This document shows positions 26,977-35,779 of a stretch of 64,000 nt of DNA, piece after piece; within the stretch, counting starts at the first letter, position 1; the number at the start of each line of letters is the position of its first letter. A model generated the notes under the pieces. It saw only the letters and a program-made list of their open reading frames with translations, searched no databases and was not told where the DNA came from. This DNA comes from Burkholderiales bacterium (lineage in GTDB: Bacteria > Pseudomonadota > Gammaproteobacteria > Burkholderiales > Casimicrobiaceae). A program made the position numbers and the translations under genes. Location: NCBI GenBank assembly GCA_025354165.1, contig JANXNI010000035.1, forward strand, positions 1 to 64,000, given 5' to 3'.

Positions 26977-27829
26977 AGCGCCAGGCACAACCGGCAAGCT
27001 GCAGTCCGGTGACGTAGAAATTTTCTATCGAAAGTTTGGATCACTGGGCGCGACACCGATCCTGATACTGCACGGGCTATCCTATTTTTCGTACGATTGG
27101 ATCGACGTCGCAAAACGACTGAGTCACGACCGTGAAGTGGTGGCGATGGATTTGCGCGGTTTTGGCGATTCCGGATGGAGCTCGTATGGCGACTATGGAT
27201 TGCGAACGTTCGCTGCAGACGTGATTGCGTTGCTGGATCACCTGCAATGGCCCAAAGCCAACCTGCTGGGCCATTCAATGGGTGGCCGGATAGCGTTCTG
27301 CACGGCTGCATGGAACAGCACGCGGATCGAACGACTTGCGCTTGCTGATTTCGCGCCCGACGTGGCAGCGGCCGGACGGCGCAAAGTGGCCGAGCGTATC
27401 GGACGGCAACCTGACTGGTTCACTACTGTCGACGAAGCGCTCACGTATCACGGACACTCGGCGACGCTGCCAGCGGAAGATCCAGTCCGGCAGCGCTTTG
27501 AACTTTTCTTGAGACAAGAAGAACAGGGCCTGCGGCTCAAGCGCGATCTCTATTTCCGCGACAGCTTTGCCGAGATTCTGCGGACTGGAAAAGCGCAACC
27601 GACCGGCGTCGATTTGTGGCAATTGCTGTCGGACCTTAAGGCGCCAACGCTCTTTATGCGCGGCGCGACGTCGGACATGTTTGCCGCAGAAACGGTCGCG
27701 AAGATTCACGCCACAGCGCCCTGCGCGGAAGTCATTGAGCTTCCCGGTGGACACGATATGTTGAACGACGCGCCCGACGAATTGATAGCCGCCACAGAGC
27801 GGTTCTTCGCTGGCATCCAGTCCGCATGA
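26969..27829 (+). CDS. alpha/beta hydrolase, MhpC-like meta-cleavage product hydrolase
   Basis: A 286-aa hydrolase with oxyanion segment ILHGLSYFSYDW, nucleophile elbow GHSMGG (Ser about 103) and a terminal His in GGHDML. The sequence AMDLRGFGDSGWSSYGDYGLRTFAADV is typical of carbon-carbon hydrolases acting on ring-fission products. The start codon lies within the dioxygenase gene after a good GAAGGAGG site, so the pair is translationally coupled. I infer hydrolysis of the meta-cleavage product; an unrelated ester substrate cannot be excluded. Confidence 0.88.
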   Translation: MHEAPGTTGKLQSGDVEIFYRKFGSLGATPILILHGLSYFSYDWIDVAKRLSHDREVVAMDLRGFGDSGWSSYGDYGLRTFAADVIALLDHLQWPKANLLGHSMGGRIAFCTAAWNSTRIERLALADFAPDVAAAGRRKVAERIGRQPDWFTTVDEALTYHGHSATLPAEDPVRQRFELFLRQEEQGLRLKRDLYFRDSFAEILRTGKAQPTGVDLWQLLSDLKAPTLFMRGATSDMFAAETVAKIHATAPCAEVIELPGGHDMLNDAPDELIAATERFFAGIQSA

Positions 27830-27873
27830 ATGTGCCAAACAAAGCTTCACACAGAGACACAATGGAGGACGAT

Positions 27874-28863
27874 ATGAATAAATTTAGAACAGAGAAATTA
27901 CTTCACGCAGGCGCTGCGGCGCTGATCGCGCTTGCACTCACATCAGTGGCAAGCGCCGACGACTACCCGTCGAAAGCGATTCGGCTGGTCGTGCCATTCC
28001 CCGCTGGCGGCGGCATTGACGCCACGGCACGCATGATCGCCCAGAGCCTTGGCGAAGGGCTCAAGCAATCGGTGGTGATTGACAACCGGCCGGGTGCCAA
28101 CGGAATGATTGGCACCGATATCGTTGCCAAGGCCCCACCGGATGGTTACACGCTTTTACTCGTTGATCGCGGCGCGCTCGGAATCAATCCGAGTCTGTAC
28201 AAAAAGCTGCCGTACGACGCCAACAAAGACTTCGACTATTTGGGCATTGCAGTGTGGTCACCGTACGTACTGATCGCCAACCCCAAAGTGCCAGCCGCCA
28301 CATTCCCCGAGCTAGTTCAATACGCGAAGAAGAATCCCGGCAAGGTCAACTACGCAAGCTTTGGCAATGGCAGCATGCCGCAGTTCGGAATGGAATCACT
28401 GAACAGCCAGTTCGGGATATCGACGACGCACGTGCCTTACAAAGGCGGCGCTCCGGCCATGACGGCAACGTTGGCGGGCGAGGTTGACGTGACGCTTTCA
28501 TCGCTCGGCCTGGTGCTGGGCGGCATTAGGGACGGACGCCTGAAAGGCCTGGTGATCGGTGCCGCAAAGCGCTCGCCGCTGCTGCCACAAGTCGCCGCCA
28601 TCACCGAGGTGGGTGGCAGTGAAAACACCGTTCCGTCCACCTACTTTGGCTTTGCATTTCCCGCCGGTACGCCCAAGGCCATCAGCCAGCGGTTGATCAC
28701 TGAAATACGTCGCGTGCTCGCGATGCCTGACGTCATTGATCGCATGACGCGTGGTGGATTCGAGGCGGGCAAGATGTCTCCTGAAGATATGGTCGCGACC
28801 GTCAGGCAGGACGTCGTTAATTTCGGCAAACAGGCGGCATCGCTTGGCATTCAGCCCGAATAA
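27874..28863 (+). CDS. Bug-family tripartite tricarboxylate transporter receptor
   Basis: A 329-aa periplasmic binding protein of the TctC/Bug family. It has a signal peptide (MNKFRTEKLL...ALTSVASA-DD), then YPSKAIRLVVPFPAGGGIDATARM and GANGMIGTDIVAKAPPDGYTLLL, the family hallmarks. A TGGAGGA site precedes the ATG. No TctA/TctB membrane genes are adjacent, which is common for this family in Burkholderiales. The position inside the aromatic cluster suggests an aromatic carboxylate as ligand. Confidence 0.93.
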   Translation: MNKFRTEKLLHAGAAALIALALTSVASADDYPSKAIRLVVPFPAGGGIDATARMIAQSLGEGLKQSVVIDNRPGANGMIGTDIVAKAPPDGYTLLLVDRGALGINPSLYKKLPYDANKDFDYLGIAVWSPYVLIANPKVPAATFPELVQYAKKNPGKVNYASFGNGSMPQFGMESLNSQFGISTTHVPYKGGAPAMTATLAGEVDVTLSSLGLVLGGIRDGRLKGLVIGAAKRSPLLPQVAAITEVGGSENTVPSTYFGFAFPAGTPKAISQRLITEIRRVLAMPDVIDRMTRGGFEAGKMSPEDMVATVRQDVVNFGKQAASLGIQPE

Positions 28864-28923
28864 GCGGCTGGCGACGCTTCGCCTTAGCGCGAACTGCGTC
28901 TGCGCTCGCCGTCGGAGTATCGC

Positions 28924-29682
28924 GTGACGCTGCCAGCCACTGCGGGTGATACTCTGGCAAGTCACGACACGACGATCAGTCGTGTTTCCCGCTATCTGCA
29001 AATTGCCACACTGCTGCGCAGTCGCATCGCGCGCAACACGTGGCCGGTTGGGACTCGCATTCCGAACATCGCCGAGCTTGCAGAGGAGTTTTCGGTGGCG
29101 CGCGGCACGGTTCGTCAGGCGCTGGCGGTACTGGAAGATGAGCGACTGTTGTCATGTCATCGTGGCCGCGGCAATTTTGTACGTGGTGCGCCGGTCGGAC
29201 CGAGGCCGCATCGGCTGGCGACGGATTGGTCGTCTCTCATCGCGGCACATGACGGCGCAGAAATTCAGGTGCTCGAAAGCGCTGCTAATGCAGAGCTGCC
29301 GCCTGACGCCTCCAGCTACGGGACGCTGTTAACTTCTTATCAAATGATGCGTCGCCTGCACTCGCGTGACGAGCGTCCCTATTTGATCGGGCGATTTTTT
29401 CTTGATAGTGATCTGTTCCAGCGAGGACCGTCCGAGCGCTTTGCGCGCCAGGCAACATTGCCAATTTTGCAAGAGCTGGCTGGGGCGAGAATCGCCGCTG
29501 CCCGCCAAGTAGTGACCGTCGGTATTGCCGATGTTGAAACGGCTGCTTTGCTGGCCGTTCCGATGAGTTCGCCTATTGTTCTAGTTACACGGCACGCTGT
29601 GGATCAAGAGGGTCGGCTGCTTTATTTTGGGCTCGGAATCTATCGTGGCGACATGGTGCGACTGGAAATTGAATTGCGGTAA
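28924..29682 (+). CDS. GntR-family transcriptional regulator with UTRA domain
   Basis: A 252-aa regulator. An N-terminal winged HTH (IATLLRSRIARNTWPVGTRIPNIAELAEEFSVARGTVRQALAVLEDERLL, residues about 25-85) is followed by a HutC/FarR-like UTRA effector domain ending RLLYFGLGIYRGDMVRLEIEL. The start is GTG. As the only regulator in the cluster, it probably controls the genes from 24965 in response to a pathway intermediate, through the palindromes at 24895-24930. Confidence 0.9.
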   Translation: MTLPATAGDTLASHDTTISRVSRYLQIATLLRSRIARNTWPVGTRIPNIAELAEEFSVARGTVRQALAVLEDERLLSCHRGRGNFVRGAPVGPRPHRLATDWSSLIAAHDGAEIQVLESAANAELPPDASSYGTLLTSYQMMRRLHSRDERPYLIGRFFLDSDLFQRGPSERFARQATLPILQELAGARIAAARQVVTVGIADVETAALLAVPMSSPIVLVTRHAVDQEGRLLYFGLGIYRGDMVRLEIELR

Positions 29683-29719
29683 GACCAGTGCGATTGACCA
29701 CGAACCTGGAGATGTCACT

Positions 29720-30730
29720 TCAGCGCACTGGACATCCCGCCGTTGAATCGACACTAGCTGGCGCGTCTGATTTGCTCCGCGTCATGGTCACGCCGCGCTT
29801 AAGCGCAGTCATCTCGGCGAGTATCGACACCGCAATCTCGCTGGGCGTTTTCGCGCCAATATCGAGCCCGACCGGCCCACGCAAATGCTTGACTTCTGCT
29901 GCTGTCACATCGAATTCCAGCAAGCGCGCGCGCCGCTTGTCGTTGTTCCCTTTCGAACCCAACGCACCCACATAAAACGCTGGAGATTTCAGCGCCTCCA
30001 TCAACGCCAGATCATCCAGCTTCGGATCATGCGTTAGCGCCACCACCGCGCTGTTGCGATCCAGATTCATGGCGATTACGGTGTCGTCAGGCATCTCTTT
30101 GGTCATCGTGACTTGCGGTAAATCGTGCCACTGCTCCTGATATTCATCGCGTGGATCACACACGGTGACTTGATAGTCGAGCGGAATCGCCATTGTCGCG
30201 AGATATTTCGATAGCTGACCCGCGCCGATGATCAGCAAGCGATATTTCGGCCCGTGAATCGTGGTCAGCGTTTTGTCGTCGAAGCGCAGAATGTCTGCGC
30301 CAATCGCCGTGCTGCGATGCGTCACGGCGGTAGTCATATCGAGCGTGCGCTTGACGATTTTGTGGCCTTCGAGATCGGTGAGCAGGCCACGAATGTCCGA
30401 CAGCGGCGTGATCGGTTCCAGCACCATTTGCACCGTACCACCGCACGGCAAACCGAACTGTTGCGCCTGATCCGCCGCCACGCCGTAGGTCACCGATTCT
30501 GGCAAACGCGCGGCGAGTTTGCCGTCCTTCACCTGCGAGATCAAATCGTCTTCAATGCAGCCGCCGGACACCGAGCCGATTACCTGTCCGTCATCACGAA
30601 TCGCCATCATCGCGCCAATCGGGCGCGGCGCGCTGCCCCAGGTGCGTACGACGGTGCCGAGCGTCGCGCGGCGGCCCGCCTCAGTCCAGGCAAGTGCGGT
30701 TTTGAGTACGTCGAGATCGAGATTGTCCAT
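29720..30730 (-). CDS. xdhC: XdhC/CoxI-family molybdenum-hydroxylase maturation protein
   Basis: A 336-aa protein with the N-terminal XdhC/CoxI domain (GSAPRPIGAMMAIRDDGQVIGSVSGGCIEDDLI) and a C-terminal Rossmann-like XdhC domain (LLIIGAGQLSKYLATMA, then FYVGALGSKGNNDKRRARL). The family inserts the sulfido ligand or the cofactor into xanthine-dehydrogenase-type enzymes, so it may serve the hydroxylase at 9595-13333. The ATG at 30730 starts the conserved part; the longer open frame to 31093 overlaps the divergent receptor gene. It is convergent with the GntR gene. Confidence 0.92.
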   Translation of the reverse strand: MDNLDLDVLKTALAWTEAGRRATLGTVVRTWGSAPRPIGAMMAIRDDGQVIGSVSGGCIEDDLISQVKDGKLAARLPESVTYGVAADQAQQFGLPCGGTVQMVLEPITPLSDIRGLLTDLEGHKIVKRTLDMTTAVTHRSTAIGADILRFDDKTLTTIHGPKYRLLIIGAGQLSKYLATMAIPLDYQVTVCDPRDEYQEQWHDLPQVTMTKEMPDDTVIAMNLDRNSAVVALTHDPKLDDLALMEALKSPAFYVGALGSKGNNDKRRARLLEFDVTAAEVKHLRGPVGLDIGAKTPSEIAVSILAEMTALKRGVTMTRSKSDAPASVDSTAGCPVR

Positions 30731-30881
30731 GAGTGTTGCCTGTAGATGCCGATGATGATTTGGGGACGTGATTTGGCTACGCAAGACGCGTGCGCGACAA
30801 TGCAGGCCAGCAGCATAGCTGCGCGTTGAATTTACGTGCAGCTCAATGCAAATTTTCAGAGTATGAAGTTGAGATGCATTG

Positions 30882-33017
30882 ATGCCGAACGCCTGCGCCC
30901 GATACTTGCTACCGCTGATCGCCGCCACGTCGCTGGTCGCGAGCGCAGTGCAGGCGCAGATGGCCGCGCCGGTAATGGTTGCCCCGGTCGTGATCACCGC
31001 GAACCGAATCGCTTCCGACCCACTCAACCTGTCAATGGCGATCAGTATCGTCGACGCCGAAGCCATCAGCGAAGCGCAGTTGCAGGTCAACATCTCCGAA
31101 TCGCTGCAACGCGTGCCCGGCGTGAATGCTCAAAATCGCAACAACTATGCGCAGGATTTGCAACTCTCGGTGCGCGGATTTGGCACACGTTCGAGCTTTG
31201 GCGTGCGCGGCATCAAGCTCTACACCGACGGCATTCCAGCGAGTCAGCCGGACGGACAAGGACAGGTGTCGCATTTTTCGCTCGGCAGCGCGGATCGCAT
31301 CGAGGTCTTGCGCGGGCCGTTTTCGGCGCTGTACGGCAACGCGGCGGGCGGCGTCATTCAGGTGTTCACAGAGTCGGGCGTTTCACCGACCACCGTGACC
31401 ACCACGGTCGCGGCGGGCTCGAACGACACGCTGCGCATCGGTATCAAGGCGAACGGGCGCGAGGGCGCTGTCGGTTATGTCGCGCAAGTGGATCGCTTTG
31501 ACACTGAAGGCCCAAGGCCGCAAAGTGCCGCAACACGCTTCGGCGCAAACGCGAAGCTCGACGTGAAAGTGAGCGAAGCGACCACCATCACCATCCTCGG
31601 CAACCACGTCAATCTGCCCGGTGCGCAAGACCCGCTGGGCTTGACCCGCGCGGAGTTCAACGCCAACGCGCGGCAGGTCAATCCGCTTGCGCTGCAATTC
31701 AACACCCGAAAAGATCTGGAGCAAACGCAGGGCGGCGCGCGCATTCGTCACGCGTTGAACGCGACGCAGGCGCTTGAGTTCGTCGCGTACACCGGCGAGC
31801 GCGCCGTGCGCCAGTTTCAGGCGATCCCCGTCGCCACGCAGGCCCCGGCCACGTACCCTGGCGGCGTGATTGATTTTGATCGCAACTACTACGGTGCGGA
31901 CGCGCGCTTTGTGCAGTCCGGCGCGTGGGGCAATGTCGCCTTGGGCGTTGCGTCGGATGTGTTGAACGAGAACCGTCGTGGTTATCAGAATTTCATCGGA
32001 ACCACTCTAGGTGTGTTGGGCGCATTGCGACGCGATGAAAAAAACAAACTCACGTCGACCGACGGCTACGCGCAGGGCGAGTGGCGTGCGCTCCCCGACA
32101 CTAGCATTCACGCGGGCGTTCGCGCGAGCAACGTCAAACTCGTGAGCGCAGACAAATACATCGTCACCGGAAATGGCGACGACAGCGGCGGCGTTCGCTA
32201 CAGCGCGGTGTTGCCGTCCGTTGGCGTGAATTGGCGAGTGATACCCGCGCTGTCACTCTATGCCAGTGCAGGGCGCGGCATCGAAACGCCCACGTTGAAC
32301 GAGCTTGCCTATCGACCGCCGGGCAGCGTACCCGCCACCGGGCTCAACCTGTCACTGCTGCCCGCGCGTAACGACAGCGTCGAGATCGGCGCGAAATGGC
32401 GACGCGACGGCGTCACCGCCGAGCTCGCCCTGTTCGACACAAAAACGAAAGACGAAATCGTCGTCGTCTCCAACAGCGGCGGCCGCTCCGCATTTGCCAA
32501 CGCGGGCCGTACGCAGCGGCGCGGCATCGAGCTCTCCACCCGCGCGCAGCTCGACGAATGGATCAAAGGGCTGCAATGGGAGCTCGCCGCGAACACGCCA
32601 GACGCGCGCTATCGCGACAGCTTCAAAACCTGCGGAGCGCCGCCCTGCACCGTGCCGTCCGTGCTCGTCGCAGCGGGCAATCGCCTGCCCGGCGTGCCCA
32701 ACCGCGCCGCGTGGACCGAACTGAAATGGACGCACACCAGCGGCGTCTACATCGCCGCAGAGGTCAAGCATCAGGGCCGCATCATCGCCAACGACGTCGG
32801 CGACGAATCAGTCAACGCCGTCACGCTACTAGGCGCACGCATCGGCGTGCAGCAGCAATGGGGCAAAGCGCGCTGGAGCGCATTCCTGCGCGGCGACAAC
32901 TTGAGCGGCAAAACCTACGCAGGCACAGCGATCGTCAACGAAGCCAACCGCAGATACTTTGAACCGGCGGCGGGGCGGAGTTGGTTGGCGGGGACGAGCT
33001 TGAGTTTCGGCTGGTAG
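30882..33017 (+). CDS. TonB-dependent outer-membrane receptor
   Basis: A 711-aa receptor with signal peptide (LLPLIAATSLVASAVQA) and plug domain about residues 45-160 (ISESLQRVPGVNAQNR, DLQLSVRGFGTRSSFGVRGIKLYTDGIPAS, RIEVLRGPFSALYGNAAGGVIQV). A 22-stranded barrel ends in RSWLAGTSLSFGW, with terminal Trp where Phe is usual. Such receptors import iron complexes, cobalamin or sugars using TonB energy; the FecA/PupB-like plug suggests an iron chelate but the ligand is unknown. A degenerate copy of its 3' end lies at 33630-33792. Confidence 0.92.
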   Translation: MPNACARYLLPLIAATSLVASAVQAQMAAPVMVAPVVITANRIASDPLNLSMAISIVDAEAISEAQLQVNISESLQRVPGVNAQNRNNYAQDLQLSVRGFGTRSSFGVRGIKLYTDGIPASQPDGQGQVSHFSLGSADRIEVLRGPFSALYGNAAGGVIQVFTESGVSPTTVTTTVAAGSNDTLRIGIKANGREGAVGYVAQVDRFDTEGPRPQSAATRFGANAKLDVKVSEATTITILGNHVNLPGAQDPLGLTRAEFNANARQVNPLALQFNTRKDLEQTQGGARIRHALNATQALEFVAYTGERAVRQFQAIPVATQAPATYPGGVIDFDRNYYGADARFVQSGAWGNVALGVASDVLNENRRGYQNFIGTTLGVLGALRRDEKNKLTSTDGYAQGEWRALPDTSIHAGVRASNVKLVSADKYIVTGNGDDSGGVRYSAVLPSVGVNWRVIPALSLYASAGRGIETPTLNELAYRPPGSVPATGLNLSLLPARNDSVEIGAKWRRDGVTAELALFDTKTKDEIVVVSNSGGRSAFANAGRTQRRGIELSTRAQLDEWIKGLQWELAANTPDARYRDSFKTCGAPPCTVPSVLVAAGNRLPGVPNRAAWTELKWTHTSGVYIAAEVKHQGRIIANDVGDESVNAVTLLGARIGVQQQWGKARWSAFLRGDNLSGKTYAGTAIVNEANRRYFEPAAGRSWLAGTSLSFGW

Positions 33018-33070
33018 GAAATCCCGTCACGACCGCTAGCGCGTGCATTCTTTTGTGCATACAATTAAAC

Positions 33071-33346
33071 ATGGACTTCGACTTTGACCCCGAAAAAGCT
33101 CGGCTCAACCCGATCAACCATGATGGGGTCACATTCGATGAAGCGAGCGCAGTGTTGCTCGACCCGTACGCCCTTACCCGAATCGATGCCGACACCACCG
33201 ACGAATCGCGCTATGTCACGCTCGGCATGGGTAGCGCGTCGCGCATTCTGGTCGTCGTGTGGACTGAACGCATCGAGCGCATTCGAATCATCTCAGCCTG
33301 GAAAGCCATCCAACCGCAAAGGCGAATTTATGAAGCCCAATTCTGA
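33071..33346 (+). CDS. brnT: BrnT-family type II toxin
   Basis: A 91-aa small toxin: MDFDFDPEKARLNPINHDGVTFDEASAVLLDP at the N-terminus and RIRIISAWKAIQPQRRIYE at the C-terminus match BrnT (consensus RxISAR...ERRxYE). BrnT is a ribonuclease-fold toxin. The ISAW replaces the usual ISAR, which may weaken activity. Direct repeats TGCAT lie just upstream of the ATG and may form an operator. It overlaps the antitoxin gene by 17 bp in the normal toxin-first order. Confidence 0.88.
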   Translation: MDFDFDPEKARLNPINHDGVTFDEASAVLLDPYALTRIDADTTDESRYVTLGMGSASRILVVVWTERIERIRIISAWKAIQPQRRIYEAQF

Positions 33347-33623
33347 CCCCGTATTCAAACAATACGCCAACACTGACTTCAGCGCGGCGCTACCCGTGAG
33401 CGATGTTCCCGCGCTCGCCGCATTGCAAGCCAAAACCGGCGGCAAATCACGAATCACGATGCGCGTAGACAACACCACGCTTGCGATCTTCAAACTACAA
33501 GCCGAAAAAACCGGCGGCAATTATCAGAGCCTGATGAACGAAGCGCTCGCCCAGTTTGCGCAGGGACATCGCTTGGCCGACGTGGTGCGGGAGACGATTC
33601 GAGAGGAATTGCGGGCTTCGTAG
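33330..33623 (+). CDS. brnA: BrnA-family antitoxin
   Basis: A 97-aa protein ending with a ribbon-helix-helix-like segment (RITMRVDNTTLAIFKLQAEKTGGNYQSLMNEALAQFAQG), as in BrnA antitoxins, which bind and neutralise BrnT and repress the operon. The N-terminus (DTDFS-like, ANTDFSAALPVSDVPALAALQA) is the toxin-contact part. The start lies within brnT, so the two are coupled. Confidence 0.87.
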   Translation: MKPNSDPVFKQYANTDFSAALPVSDVPALAALQAKTGGKSRITMRVDNTTLAIFKLQAEKTGGNYQSLMNEALAQFAQGHRLADVVRETIREELRAS

Positions 33624-33629
33624 CGGATA

Positions 33630-33792
33630 CGTTACGCACCCGTCGGCGTGCACCAGTAGCGGCGCAAGGCGCGCTCGACCGCATTGCTGCGCGGAGATAT
33701 CTTAGCGGCAAAATTTACGCGTGTGCCGTGATCGCCAACAATGTGAACCGGGGATACTTTGAACCGGCTGCGGAGCGGACTAGGCTGGGGCG
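33630..33792 (+). pseudogene. decayed duplicate of the 3' end of the TonB-dependent receptor gene
   Basis: This stretch aligns with 32827-33003 of the receptor. The copy encodes LSGKIYACAVIANNVNRGYF and EPAAERTRLG where the parent has LSGKTYAGTAIVNEANRRYF and EPAAGRSWLA. The upstream part (GTCGGCGTGCACCAGTAGCG against ATCGGCGTGCAGCAGCAATG) also matches, but with frame breaks and a one-base deletion at TATCTTAGC. It begins right after the brnA stop, so brnTA sits between the intact 3' end and this remnant. Confidence 0.82.
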
Positions 33793-34087
33793 TTTAAACT
33801 CAGAACGTGGTTGTACGGCATACCACTCACAAACACGCTTGAATTGACTAGTGCTGCAGCTAGCTGACGCCTGCGAACGACATAAGTGTGGAACCGCTTT
33901 ACACCGTTGGTCTGTAATGGTGCTCTCCAATCGGTGAACCGCCAGACGCAGAACGAGTGACTCACGATTAAAGTCAATGCTTAGTTTTAGAGGTTGGGTT
34001 AGCAGACGGTCACTTACTATCGCGCCACGTCGCGAGTGATTCTTAGTTCAGAGACTTAATATTTGCAAAGTTGGGCGGAGTAGGAAT

Positions 34088-35290
34088 ATGGATCGAATAT
34101 TTCATTGGCTCATGGTCGGCATTTTTCTATCGGCATCGACCACCGCCGCCCAGAGCGTTACTGTCAAGGAGTACTACAACTCGACGCTAGACGCGTACTT
34201 CCTGACGGGACGAACGAACGAGCAAACACTGTTGGATACGGTGCCCGACTTCAAGGCTACGGGCATGACTTTTCAAGCCGTTGCTGCTCCGGCCAACACC
34301 ACGGGTGCCGAGGCGCTCTCGTCAATCTGTCGCTTCCACGTCACCGTCGCGGATCCCTACACAAGTTCACACTTTTACGGCGTCTATTCGGATTGCTCGT
34401 ATCTTTTAGGACTTAAGAACCCGAATTTCAATTGGGAAGGCTACGACTTCGCAATTCGAACGGCCGTCGGTGGAGTTTGTCCGACCGGCACGACAGCGAT
34501 TTACCGGGGGTTTCGCAAGGCAGTCAACGGAAAAACTTCGAACCATCGCTACACAACTGCGGCCAACTACGTGGCGGCATCGGACGCGGGCTGGACGCCC
34601 GAAGGCCCAAGCTTCTGCGCGAGTTCAGCCACAGATGCGACAGTGATAGCACCCCCGATTGGCGGCCCCGTCGTTGAATGTGGACGTGTGTATTTCCCTG
34701 GAAAGCAATTCGCGTACGTCACCACAAGTCCTGCGAAAACTGATCAACTATTTCGTACTTATAAAGCAGGTGCAACTGGAATCAACGGGCAAATCGCTGC
34801 CCAGATTGTTGATGCGCGCAACGACGGGTCAAGCCTGACGACAATGATCAACGTCGGTGCCTCCTCGTGGACATTTCTTGGCACAGTCGCAGTAACGTTA
34901 GGCAGCGTCTCCGGGGATAAGCAAAATGCGTTACCACCAATTTCGTATCCTTACGCGATGTTCGTGGGGCAATCTGTTGATGTCAGTCGTGAAATGGGTT
35001 CCGCGCCCCCATTTGATTTCTTTAATACAAGTCGCCGCGGCCAGATGACATTTGTCGGTAAGGAGAACGTCACAGTTCCGGCCGGGACATTTGAAGCGTG
35101 CAAGTTGCGCTGGGATGAGGCACTGGCGTCGCTCGACTCGGTGATTACAGGGCAGACTTTGCGCGAGATCAAGACAATCTGGGTTGTACCTAATGTTGGC
35201 ATCGTTAAAGAGCGTCTGCAACAGGGGTACGTGATAACTCCCGAACCGAGCATGTCCACAACGTTGACTGAAGCAATCTCTATTCAATAG
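34088..35290 (+). CDS. secreted DUF5648-type protein
   Basis: A 400-aa protein with signal peptide MDRIFHWLMVGIFLSASTTAAQS. Residues about 25-180 have the repeated pattern of DUF5648: VKEYYNSTLDAYFLTGRTNE, SICRFHV...HFYGVYSDC, GVCPTGTTAIYRGFRKAVNGKTSNHRYTT and SDAGWTPEGPSFC. This fold is related to beta-propeller/lectin-like surface modules of unknown function. The remaining 200 residues are unassigned and may form a second beta-rich domain. A GGAG site precedes the ATG. It has no operon partner; the 295 bp upstream show no gene. Confidence 0.75.
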   Translation: MDRIFHWLMVGIFLSASTTAAQSVTVKEYYNSTLDAYFLTGRTNEQTLLDTVPDFKATGMTFQAVAAPANTTGAEALSSICRFHVTVADPYTSSHFYGVYSDCSYLLGLKNPNFNWEGYDFAIRTAVGGVCPTGTTAIYRGFRKAVNGKTSNHRYTTAANYVAASDAGWTPEGPSFCASSATDATVIAPPIGGPVVECGRVYFPGKQFAYVTTSPAKTDQLFRTYKAGATGINGQIAAQIVDARNDGSSLTTMINVGASSWTFLGTVAVTLGSVSGDKQNALPPISYPYAMFVGQSVDVSREMGSAPPFDFFNTSRRGQMTFVGKENVTVPAGTFEACKLRWDEALASLDSVITGQTLREIKTIWVVPNVGIVKERLQQGYVITPEPSMSTTLTEAISIQ

Positions 35291-35434
35291 CAACGCTGCA
35301 TCTGATTGTTTACTCGGTTGTTTGGATCGAGTCTCGCAAGGAAACAAGCGACTGACACGCTCGAGCGACGCGTCGGCGACGGGCCAAGTCTTGCAAAGTG
35401 GCGATAGGGTTAAACGATGCTAGCGCGTCTGCCT

Positions 35435-35750
35435 TTACAGCTGCAAAGCCTTATTAATTTCTTTGCGGTTGGCCACGGTAGCGATCTGCGCTTGCTGCAT
35501 CAGGTCGGCGGTCCTGACGCATCTGCGCCTTCGATGCGCGCCACGCTGGCTTGGCTGGAATGCATGCGTTTGGCGAGTTCGGTTTGTGTCAATTTCTGAC
35601 GCGTTCGCATCGTGTGTACGGTTTGGCTTGGCTGAGCAACGCTTTGATTTGCAACAGCGTCAGTTCTTACTCGGTGAGTTGCAAGAAATCTTGCGCATCG
35701 CCGAGCCGCCAGCCGGCTGCCTGTAGTTTGGTCTGCGAATTTTTATCCAT
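35435..35750 (-). pseudogene. broken XRE-family antitoxin/regulator gene
   Basis: Read on the minus strand from ATG 35750: MDKNSQTKLQAAGWRLGDAQ then DFLQLTE, a stop (TAA), ELTLLQIKALLSQAKPYT, a frame shift, then MRTRQKLTQTELAKRMHSSQ and ASVARIEGADASG. After a further frame change the tail is EINKAL, ending at TAA 35435. The order AAGWRxG...DFLxLT...LTQxELAKR..SSQ..VARIE is that of small XRE/HigA-type antitoxins paired with RelE-like toxins. No partner toxin gene is recognisable next to it. Confidence 0.75.
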
Positions 35751-35779
35751 GATTGGGTGCGTTGAAAAGCTGGCGAGCT

